From the NCBI RefSeq assembly GCF_000224145.3, contig NC_020174.2, forward strand, positions 6,369,106 through 6,433,105: a stretch of DNA of 64,000 bases, written 5' to 3'. How positions within the stretch are numbered: position 1 is the first letter of the stretch; every line of letters begins with the position of its first letter. Below the pieces are notes generated by a model. It saw only the letters and a program-made list of their open reading frames with translations, did no database searches and was not told where the DNA came from. The DNA comes from Ciona intestinalis. Its lineage: Eukaryota; Chordata; Ascidiacea; Phlebobranchia; Cionidae. This document shows, one piece after another, positions 39,501-51,500 of the stretch. Both the position numbers and the translations under genes were made by a program.

Positions 39501-42500
39501 CCCGACTTCCAAATCGATGCAGATTTCAAATCGCATTACGTTGTGCGCGCCGGAGCTTCCTTGAGACTCTTTGTTCTCTACCACGGACGTCCGCGACCCT
39601 CAGTTACTTGGTCGAAACCAGGCACTGAACTTCAGGATCGAGCTGAGATTCAAACTACTGACTACAGCACTCTTCTGTTGATTAACTCAACAACCCGCGA
39701 CGATTCAGGAAAATATACTCTTACTCTTGAAAACAGCGCTGGAGAAAAGAAACTGCACCTAACCGTGAAAGTGCTGGATACCCCAGGACCAGTATCGCGT
39801 ATTGGATGCAAAGAGGTTACCAGCAACTCAATCACCATTAACTGGGATGCTCCTTTGATCGATGGTGGAGCGATCGTGAAGAACTACATCATCGAAAAGA
39901 GAGAAGTATCAAGAAGAAGTTGGCAAACAGTTGCAACCAAGTGTTCAAGGACCAGTTTCAAGATTACAAAACTACAGGAAGGCACCACTTACCTGTTCCG
40001 CGTGTTGCCAGAAAACGAATACGGAATCGGTGTGCCGCGTGAAACTGAAACACCTATCACGGCTACAGAGGTACCGGCCATTCCGGGCCGATTGGACATT
40101 GACTCGGTTACAAAGAATACTGTCACGTTGTCGTGGACGAAGCCTGAATACGATGGCGGCAGCAGGATCAGTTCTTATCTGATTGAAGTTTCCGAGAAAG
40201 GATCCGGCAAGTTTACCGACTGCGGCCGTGTGAAAGGCACCGTGTTCCGTCATACCATTACTAACTTACACGAAGGATCAGAATACGAATTCCGCGTTCG
40301 AGCTAAGAACGAAGCCGGAGCTGGAGAAGCACGAGAAGCTTTCTCTTCAGTTATTACAAAAGATGAACTTGGTAAGTCTCGTAACCATTATATGCCCTTA
40401 ATCGTAGAACTATCATCAATTAACATTTCTGTTTGTTTTGTAGTTGTACCAGAAGCTGACATTCGACACATTTACCATAAGACAGTAACCGTCAAAGCAG
40501 GCAGTCCGATCGAAGTCAACATCCCGATTATTGGCAAGCCGCAACCTGTTGTATCATGGATGACAAACGGAAAAGCCCTGAACGGTAAGACAACACAACC
40601 AACCATGAACAAAACTTTGTTTCTAACACCGGACTCCATAGCTTATTTACATGCTAATATTTCAACAGAGAGCGACCGAGTCGCCATGAAGACAACAGCC
40701 GATTCAACGTCCCTTCGTGTCAACGACTCGAAGAAGACGGATGCTGGCACTTACACCATGCTTATCAAGAACAACGTCGGTGAAAAGTCGTACAAACTTG
40801 AAGTGGTCGTTTTGGACATGCCTGGACCTCCAGCTGGAGAAATCCAGTTCCTCAACGTGACTGCAGACAGCATCACATTGTCATGGAATCCACCAACCGA
40901 TACTGGAGGAAGCGAAATAACAAATTACGCCGTCGACTACCGAGAGTTCGGACGTTCCACTTGGTCTCCAGTTACATCATGTACAACAAGAACCACAGTA
41001 AAGGTTAACAAGTTGCAACGTTACACTGAATATCAATTCCGAGTCATCGCTGAGAGCAAGTACGGCCTTGGAGAACCGCTGCTATCAGAAATATGCAGAG
41101 CTGATTATCAATACAGTAAGTTTTTACCGAGCTTAGCTTCTACACTGGGCATTTTGAATAGTTGTTAATTTCTTTAATTTTGTAGCTGCACCAAGACAAC
41201 CTGGCACACCAGAGGTTCGTGAAGTTACCAAAGACACAGTTACGATCACCTGGATGGAACCAACTCATGATGGTGGAAGTCCAATCACTGGTTATTACAT
41301 TGAAAAGAAAGAGAAGAACTCGATCTTGTGGCAGAAGGACACTGAAAAGGCAACCCCGAAACTTACCCATACAATCAAAGGTAACGTGATTAAAAATGCA
41401 ACAATTTACATTTGTTTTTAATAAAGCTTAATATCTTCTAAATGTTATTATTAATTTAGGTTTGTTGGAGGGTCTTGAGTATCAGTTCCGTGTCCTCGCT
41501 GAAAATGAAGCTGGAATCAGCAAGCCAGGTGATGCAAGCAGACCGGTCGAAGTCATTAGCGCTGTTGGTCCTCCTTACGACCTGGAGATCGTTGATATAT
41601 CTCGCCACTCTGCTATCCTGCAATGGAAGAAACCGCTGGCTGACGGTGGAAGCAAGATTGCCTATTATTTCATCGAACGCCGCCATGTACCTGAAGGAAG
41701 ATGGCTTAAGTGCAACTTTACCAATGTCACCGCAACCACCTTCGAGGTTACAGGACTCACACCAAACGACTCTTACGAATTCAGAGTCACTGCACGAAAC
41801 ACAATCGGTACAATGGGTCAGCCGTCCGAGGTACTAGGCCCTATTGTTTGCAAGCCTAAGTACAAGGCTCCAACAATTGAACTAGACAGCCGGTTCATGT
41901 CGGATGTTGTGCAAATTCGAGCAGGCAACGTGTTGAGACTGGAAGCTGAAATTTCTGGAAAGCCACAACCCAATGTATTTTGGTCGAAGGGCGAAACCGA
42001 CTTGGAAGACAACGAAAAGATAACTATTGTGACCGCCGGCAACTCTACAGCGCTGGTAATCAAGGACATTAGTCGCGAGGACAGTGCCCGATACACACTG
42101 TTACTTCGCAACGAGTGTGGTGAAAAGAGAACTTCAATCAATGTGAAGGTACTCGACAAGCCTGGCAGGCCAAAGGGTCCAATTGCATTTAGCCGAGTGA
42201 CCGCTGAAAAATGCAATTTATCCTGGGAGCGACCTGAGGAAGATGGCGGTGCTGAAATCAGCCATTATGTTGTTGAAAAGAGAGAAACCTCTCGAATTAG
42301 CTGGATCGCCGTTCACGAGACACTTGAGCACACTTCATGCACGATCCCGAACTTGATTGTCAACAACGAATACATCTTCCGCGTTTCAGCGGTAAACAAA
42401 TATGGACAAGGAAAACCACTAGAATCTGAACCACTTGTGGCAAAGAATCAATTCGTTGCACCAGATGCACCGGGACAACCAGAGATTGCTGCAGCAACTA

Positions 42501-45500
42501 AAGACTCCATTACTATCACCTGGACACGACCAGTAAATGATGGCGGTTCGGACATCAAGAATTACATCATTGAAAAACGTGACAAGCAAGGCTACAGATG
42601 GATCCGATGTAACAAGACGCAGGAGGTTACCGACCTCCGATTCAAAGCAACTGGCTTGAGACACAAATCGATGGTAGAGTTTAGAGTAGCTGCAGAAAAT
42701 GCTGCTGGAATTGGCGCTTTCAGCGATGCAAGTGTATGCGGATGTGTACAAGATCCAGTCTTTGCTCCAGCTGCTCCAGTTCATCTCAAGGTAACGGACT
42801 CTACAAGAAGCAGTATCAGTTTGGCGTGGGCTCCTCCATTGTTTGACGGTGGTTCTCCGGTCGATGGCTACATCATTGAAGTAACAGAATGCAAAGCTGA
42901 ACATGCGGACGAGTGGCAGAAGATTCACAAATCCAACTACATTCAAAGCACAGAATTCACCGCGGCTGGATTGAAACATGGTTCTGAATACAAGTTCAGA
43001 GTGTTTGCGGTCAACGTTAATGGTGTAAGTGAAGAACCAGCAACTCTCACTGACAGCGTCTTTGCAAAGGAAATTGTTGAAGAACCTGAGCTCGAACTTG
43101 ACGACACATTCCGAAAGACGGTGAATGTTCATGCCGGCAAACCATTACGTTTGTATGTGTTTGTTAAAGGACGACCTACACCTTCAGTTACCTGGACCAA
43201 GGCACCACATGGTGAAGAGCTTTCGTCAAGAGCTTTCATTGAAACTCATGAAGCTGCTAGCAAACTTGAGATCGAAAAGGTTGATCGTCATGATGCTGGA
43301 AAATATACCATTGCCGTCGAGAACGCAAGCGGACGCAAAGAAGCTTCTATTAGCGTACGGGTCTACGATACACCAGGACCACCTGGTCCAATTGTAATCC
43401 GTGAAGTGACAAGGAACTCTGTCTCATTTGCTTGGGAATCACCTGAGATAGATGGTGGCAGTGCTGTCCGAAGCTATGTCGTTGAAAAACGCGAATCCAC
43501 TCGACGAGCATGGAGTACCGTCACAACAAAATGCTCAAAGATGAGTTTCAAGATCAACGATCTGATTGAAGGAGTTTCCTATTTCTTCCGAGTTCTCGGG
43601 GAAAACGAGCACGGAGTTGGCGAGGGAAGAGAAACAGAAAACGCCATCAAGATATCAGAACAACCTTCAGTTCCTGCCTCTGTCGAAGTTACCGATGTCA
43701 CAGCCAGCAGCGTCTCGCTTGCTTGGGAAAGACCAGAACAAGATGGTGGATCTCGTATTGAGGGATACATTGTCGAGGTTATGGAGAAAGGTAAAGAACA
43801 ATGGATCAGGGCTGGAAAGACAAAGGAGCAACACTACACTGTTAAGGGTCTGAAAGATGGTCTCGACTATTATTTCCGCATTAGAGCCAAAAACGAGAGT
43901 GGACTCGGCGATGCACGTGAGTTGCTATCGTCCGTTACCGTGAAGGAACAACTTGCTTCTCCGGCTGTTGATATGAGCAGCTTGCCGCAGAAGACACTTA
44001 ACGTTAAAGCTGGATCACCAATCCAGTTGAACCTTCCTATTTCTGGCCGACCAGCGCCTACAGCTATTTGGACAAAGAACGAACAACCAATAAAAGAAGA
44101 TCTGCATCGAACCACTGTCAAGTCAACGGCAACCAATGCTTCGTTGGAGATTCGTGAATCTACAGTCGAAGATCGTGGCGATTACCGCATAACACTGAAG
44201 AACTCTTCTGGCACATGCACACAACTTATTCGAGTCGTTATACTTGATGTACCGCAACCACCAGAGGGACCAGTGGAAGTATCTGATATTACTTCGACAT
44301 CCATGGTACTAAACTGGAAGCTACCAAGCTACGACGGTGGAGCAGCCATCAGTAATTATGTTGTGGAAAAACGAGAGAGCCATCGACCCAATTGGGTTTG
44401 CGTCAGCGGAACAGTTACTAGGACGAACATGAAAGTAACCCACTTGAACGAAGATTCTGAATACGTTTTCCGCGTACTCGCGCAAAATCGATTTGGAGTC
44501 AGCAAGCCGTTGATGTCGGATGAAGTTGTAGCTCAGAGTCAATATGGCCTTCCTGGTGCAACCGGTGCCCCGCAAGTTAGCTCAGTCAGTAAAGATAGCC
44601 AGACAATCGTCTGGATGGAACCCGTTAACGATGGTGGAACAGAAATCACTGGCTACATCGTCGAACGCAAAGAACCAAAAGCATCACGCTGGATACGAGC
44701 GACAAGAACACCTATAACACAGACCCGTTATGTCAGCAGTGGACTTATCGAAGGTGTCGAATACATCCACAGAATTATTGCTGTGAATGCTAAAGGAGAA
44801 GGAAAGCCAAGCAAGGAGACTTCTCCTGCTACTTGCCAAGAACCAGTTGCTCCACCAAGCGCGCCAAGAAACTTACGCATAGTGGACATGACAAAAGCAT
44901 CATTGTCTGTTGCTTGGGACAAGCCAGAATACGAAGGCGGTTCCAAACTACTTGGATACTACATCGAAATTCGCAAAGATGGTTCATGGTGGGAACGATA
45001 CAATGCAACTCCAATCCGCATCACAGAGTATACACTTAAAGGAATGCCCGAAGGTGACGAGTTCTATCTTCGCATTCTTGCCATTAACGCAGGAGGTTCC
45101 GGACCACCGATGGAAATGGGAAATGCTATTGTTGTGAAAGATCAAAGTGGTCCACCAGAAGTATTGAAATCTTTCGAAGAGCCAATTGTGGTCAGGAAAG
45201 GCGGAGTAATTAGCCTCCGGGTTCCTTTTAAATGTCGACCATCACCACAAGCAACGTGGAAGAAGATTTCAGGTCCTGAAGTCGATCTCAACCTTCGGGC
45301 AATGATAGCACTTCAAACTGATGTCGCCGAGCTGGTCATCAAAGGCGTAGATCGTCGAGATGCAGGAGAATACGAAGTGACCCTATCTAACAAGCTTGGA
45401 GAGAAATCAGTGGCTATTCGTGTTCAAGTAATCGGAAAGCCCGACGCTCCAGAGGGCCCGCTGCAGTTTGGCGACATGCAAGCTACGTCACTGAACATCG

Positions 45501-48500
45501 TATGGAAACCAGTGATTAACGACGGGGGAAGTGAAGTGACCAACTACGTTGTAGAGAAACGAGAGGTTGGAAAAACAGCATGGACAACTGTCGACTCTAA
45601 GATTAGATCGACCCAATGCTGTGCTAAAGGTCTCACAGAAGGCAGTGAATATTTCTTCAGGGTATTTGCAGAAAACACATTCGGATTGGGCGACGCTCTT
45701 CAATGCACTGAGACAGTCACTCCTAAGAATCCACTATTCACACCACAGCCACCACAGCTTGTTGAAATCAACGAGGTGAGGAAAGACAAAGTGTTCCTTG
45801 CGTGGACAAGGTCGCGTGATGATGGCGGTTCAAGGGTAACTGGATACTTCGTTGAACGTAAAGAAGCTGGATCAGATAGATGGGTCCGAGTGAACAAGGT
45901 GCTGACCAAGAATCTTTCATTTACCGTTCAAGGATTAGTGGAGGATGCTGAATATCAATTCCGCGTTGTTGCTCTCAATGATGTGGGAGAAGGTGAACCA
46001 TCTGAACCAACCGAGTTGATTCAGTGCAAAGATCCTTTCGATAAACCATCATGCCCTGAAGACATTGAAGTACATCATGTAACTAAAGACTCCGTTACAT
46101 TGGCTTGGAACAAACCTGAGTTCGACGGAGGAAAGGGAATTAGGGGATATGCCATTGAACACCGAGAATTCGGAATGACAATCTGGAAGCAGAGTCACGA
46201 GGACATGATACGGGATCGAATTTACCAAATCGGAGGTTTGGACCAAGGAGCAGAATACGAGTTCCGCTTGTTCGCTATTAACGAGCAAGGAAAATCCCGC
46301 CCTAAGATGATGGAGATGCCGGTGGCCACTAAGAAAGCTGCTGGTGAGAAGCCAGAAATTGTAGAAGCGTTGACCACTGTTGTTGGCGTGCGGGAATCAA
46401 CTGCTACACTGACATGCAAAGTATCTGGCCGGCCTATGCCTGATATAACCTGGATAAGGTACGGAAAAGAATTACAGAGCGGTCGCAAGTACAAGATGAT
46501 TTCAGAAGGACAAGTCAACCAGTTGAACATCATTAACTGTTGCGATGAAGACGAAGGTTGTTACTCTATGGTGGCAAAGAACAACGTTGGATCTGCTGAC
46601 ACAGAGGGCAAGGTTGTTGTTGAAGGCGTGCCGGTCTTGGACAACCGAAACTTGAGGTTCAAAGATCATGTCATCGGTAAGAACGGCCAAACATTAAGAA
46701 TTCACGTTCCGTATACTGGACGCCCCATGGCACAAGTTGTTTGGTCAAAGGAAGGACGTCGATTCGACAAGAGTGATCGACATGAGATTGAAACGACCGA
46801 AACGTACACGCACCTCGTGATTAAAACATCGGACAGAACGAAGGACGTAGGAAAATATCTCGTAAAGTTGACCAACGCTCATGGCCACAACGTTTACTCG
46901 ATTAATGTTGAAATACAGGATGTACCACACCCACCAACCAATGTCGAAGTATCAGACATCACATATAAGAGCATGGTACTCAACTGGAAAGCGCCAGAAG
47001 ACGACGGCGGTGCTCCTGTTTCAAACTATATCGTGGAGAAACGCGACATTGAAGACGAAGAAGGCAAATGGTCTCTTGTAACTTCCCGCGTTGCACAAAC
47101 TTCATACAAGGTTGAACGATTGGTAGAGAAGCATGCTTACTACTTCCGTATTTCGGCCGAAAATTGCTTCGGTGTTTCTAAGCCTTTGGAAACCGACGCC
47201 CCGGTTGCAGCCAAGCCACCACACAACGTACCAGAACAGCCAACACAGCTTATGGTGAGCGGTGTTTCCAAAACTGGATGCACACTCAACTGGAAACAAC
47301 CTAAGGATGGCGGAAGCAGAATCACAAACTACACCATTCAGCGAAGAGATACCAAACGACCTCGCTGGAGACGAATCAACGATGAGACTCACACACAGTC
47401 AGTATACAACGTTACTGGACTTGTGGAGGGCATTAGTTACGAGTTCCGCATCATTGCCGAGAACGCCGTCGGACCTTCTGAACCATCGGATGTATCTGAG
47501 CAGGTTCTACCTAAAGACGACATCAGAATTGCTGCTCCTAAATTTGCCGAGTCGATCAGAGATTTGGTTGTCAAGCCAAATTCAAACGCAACTTTCAGCT
47601 GCAAGGTTACTGGTCAACCAAAACCGATCATTAAGTGGTACAAGGGAGGCAAAGAAATGACAGGATGTTCTCAATACAAGATATCCGAAGCCAAGGGAAA
47701 TCATTACACCTTGGTTGTACATGATGTTACTACTGAACAAGAAGGACCATACACCGTCCGTGCAACTAACCAAGGAGGTTCAATCTCACAGACAGTTGAT
47801 CTGATTGTCCAACTTCCAGCAAAGGTTAACTTACCAAAATATATGATGACTGAAGCTACAGTATGCAAAGTGCACGAAGTCGTTAGCATCAAAGTTCCAA
47901 TTGAAGGTCGTCCTCAACCCGATGTCACGTGGACCAAAGCTGGCAAATTGGTGTCTGCCGATCACCACAGACAGTTCATTACCACGTCGTCCTTCACATC
48001 GATGACTATTACCAACGCAGAGCGAAACGATTCTGGTTTCTACAACGTGATAGTGAAAAATCGCTTCGGTACAAACCAAGCTACTGTTGAGCTGCTGGTT
48101 GGAGATGTCCCAGCTAAACCTGAGAACCTCAAGGTGTCTAATGTCACACGAGATTCAGTTGACTTAACCTGGAAGGAACCATCAGATAACGGTGGCAAAC
48201 CTGTCCTGAAGTATGTTATCGAGAAGAGCACAACATCCAGCGATAGATGGTTGAAGGTTTCATCGTCAGGCACGTGCAAGTACACTGTATGCAATCTCTC
48301 CGGAAAGACAGGATATCTGTTCAGAGTCCTCGCTGAGAACGAGTACGGGCAGAGTAAACCATCAGGTCCGTCAGATGCTGTAACAACTAAAGAAGATCGA
48401 ATGATGGCAGCCAACTACGATGATATGGTTGATGCTACAGAGAAATTTGTGGCAACCGAAGCAGTAGTCAACAAGAGCAGTGTTCTTGATAAATACCAGA

Positions 48501-51500
48501 TAATGGAACAACTTGGACGAGGAACATTTGGTACGGTACATCGTGCACGTGAGATTCTCACAGGCAAGACCTTCGCTGCAAAACTCTGCCGATTTACTGA
48601 TGAAGCCGAAAAGGCGCCAATCAACAGAGAAGTTGCAATTATGCGTAAACTGCAGCATCCTCGTGTTCTTCAGTTGCATGAAGTATTCGATACCAAGGGT
48701 GAAACCGCGCTCGTTGTGCAGTTCGTGTCCGGAGGAGATCTTCTTGAAAGAGTCATTGCAACGAAGTTTGAGCTGAACGAGAACGTTTGTGCATATCTCA
48801 TCAAACAGGTGCTCGAAGCACTAGCTTACGTTCACCCGCAGAACATTGCCCATCTCGACATCAAACCAGAGAACATATTGTTCGTCACTCGCAAGAGCAG
48901 GAAGATCAAGCTCATCGACTTTGGAGTATCACGGGAACTGAAAACAGGAGAAGGTAATTATTCGTTTGATTTTGTACTCAATTTATGTCTATGTAACATA
49001 TGTTAAGGTATTAAAACCTAACCACGCTTATTTGACAGGTCTACGAATCTCGTACGGCACTCCTGATTTCTGCGCTCCTGAAGTTGTACAAAACGATACC
49101 GTAGGCTGTGCAACAGACATGTGGTCGGTTGGTGTTCTGACTTACCTTATGCTCACTGGACTGTCGCCATTCCAAGGCGAAAATGACAACGAAACCTTAC
49201 GAAATGTGGCTGAGGCCGATTATAACTTCGACCACGAAGCGTGGAGATTCATTTCGGACGACGCACTTGACTTCATTGACAGACTTCTAGTTAAAGAGAA
49301 GCGCGAGCGAATGACTGCGGATGATGCTCTTGAACATCCTTGGCTGCGAACCTTGCATCCAGAAGTAGATGAAGACCTCATTGAGCGAAGATCTGTTGCG
49401 ATCCAGACCACACTCCATAGGAAGTTTTACCAGACGATTAAAAAGCAAGACACCTCAACTGTTATCATCTCATTGGGAAGATACGCATCTGGAGGAGCCT
49501 TGCGATCACTGAAGGGTAAATCTGTTGCTAAGGTCAAGGTGCAGTCCGTTGACATGACGCCACAACTTATGCCGATGCACCATGTCTTCGTGAAAGAAAA
49601 GGACGACGCCAAGCTTACTTGTCGAATCCGTGATGCCGACAATGATGAAACAATCACTTGGTAAGAAGCGGTTTATTTCCAACAGCTTTATCCGTTTTAT
49701 AACTAAATATTCGCAGGATGTTACTTACGCATGTGTTTTCTTCTCTTAGGTACAAAGACAACTTAAAACTTGAAGAAGGAGATAAATATGAATTCTCATA
49801 CGACACCCACACCAGCTCAGCCTCGCTTTACGTGAAGGGAATCGTTCGAACTGACGATGGAACATACAAGTGCAGAGTTGAGAACGCATTCGGTTCATCA
49901 ACACAGATTTGTGAAGTTTGCGTTGAACTGAAAACTAGGTGCGTATTTCAACCTACACCCGCTTGCACTGTATACCAGTTTTGTTACAGGCACAGAGTTA
50001 ACCAAATGAATTCCTATTTCAGAGAGTGGACTCGAACTCGAAGAAGCATTTACCTGAACCGACATAAGAAACGCGGCCGCAAGACAGCTGCAAGCGAGAT
50101 TTCTCGAATTATCAAGTGTCCACCCGAGTTTACTTTGCCATTGTACAACAGGACGGTTTACACCGGGGACACCGCTCTCTTTACCATAACTGGTAAGTTT
50201 GCACACCTTTTAATCACAACGTTCAGTCCGACAACGTATTTAAAACTCAACCTTCTTGTACAGTTACCGTGCACCCGGCACCTGAAATCAGTTGGTTCCA
50301 CAATGGTCAAAAGATCAAAATTAATCCTGATGACACTCACTACTCTGAAATTCGTGAAAAGGGACTTTACACGCTTGAGATCAGAAGATGCCAGCTAGAG
50401 GATTCTGGTGAAGTCATCGTTCATGCTAAGAACGCTTACGGCGAGGACGAATGTAAAGCGGCGCTGGTTGTGCAAGGTTGGTTAACTCTTAACTGTCTTA
50501 CCCCAACGGGTTATGGTAATTTGTGAATGTTTTTTTTTTATAACGTCTTTGTGCCCAACAGACAAACCACTAAAGGAAGACCTCAGTGTTCGACCAATGT
50601 TCCGACGACTTCTTGCTAACCAAGAGGTTGATGAAAGCGAGAACGCGAGGTTCGACATCCGTGTTACTGGATTCCCCAAACCAACAATTGAATGGTAAGC
50701 CTTCGCATTCGTGTTTCTTATACAAAAACATATTACCGTAAAAATGTGATTCCGAACTAAATATATTTTCATAACAGGGAGAAGGACGGTAAACCAATTC
50801 GACCAGACCACCACCACGACATTGAATGGGAAGACATGCATTCTTGCTATCTGCTCATCCGCGACACCTTCCAACAGGATTCGGGACAATACAAAGTAAC
50901 TGCCAAGAACTCAGCTGGTACTGCAAGTTGTCAAGCAACATTACAAGTTCACGCAATCACATACCAAAAACGCAAGAAGTAAGTATGACAACACTGTTTA
51001 TTAATTGTAACAGGAGTGTCGGTTTTGTATTTGCTGATTTCTAAACGTTGTTTTTTATTTCAGAGCAAGAAAAGATGCTGACTTGTTTGCACGAGAAAAG
51101 GCTTACCAGTTAGCCGACAAGGTCTCAGTCCTGAAGGGTGAATCGGTTGATGTGCGATTCAACGACGCTGCAAAAGAAGCGCTCCTGACTGCTTCGACAC
51201 AGGGAATGTTCCACCGCGAACCCATCAGCGATTCGGAACAGAAACTTGAAAAAGAGAGAATCAAAGAAGAAAGAAAACGAGAGCTCAATCTGAGGATGCC
51301 TTACGTAATGCCAGAACCACTGCAACGATCGGAAAAGAGTCTCAAAGAGGATCCCGCTCTCACCAATTTCGTACCATTGAGCGACTTCAAATGGTACAAG
51401 AAGGTTAGAGATGCCAATGAAGTTTATCACCCAACAGATATATCTCGAGATGAACGAAGATCGTACCGTGTGCGTCGCCAGTTCGTTCCGGATGTAGCTT

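Larger units (their letters stand above)
21064..40371 (+). other. Titin giant exon 41 (about 18.1 kb after removing the gap artefact)
   Basis: Continuous coding from AG at 21062-21063 (splitting an Arg codon) to the donor at 40372, except for the assembly gap. It covers the last two Fn domains of super-repeat 4, all of super-repeats 5-9, and the first three domains of super-repeat 10. Removing the 1213-nt artefact leaves about 18,095 nt. Human TTN also has a single A-band exon of about 17 kb, so giant A-band exons occur in both lineages; whether they are the same ancestral exon cannot be judged here. Confidence 0.9.
41460..48953 (+). other. Titin giant exon 45 (7494 nt)
   Basis: Uninterrupted coding from the middle of an Fn domain of super-repeat 10, through super-repeat 11 and the P-zone, into the kinase. 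It ends seven residues or so after the DFG motif (donor at 48954, phase 1). The kinase is therefore split by an intron within its activation segment. Confidence 0.92.

Noticed and set aside
40444..41168. Reading straight through 40372-40443 as coding
   Set aside because: The frame is open across this intron too, but GTAAGT...TTTTGTAG fits well and splicing restores the normal Fn-to-Ig linker, so I treat it as an intron.
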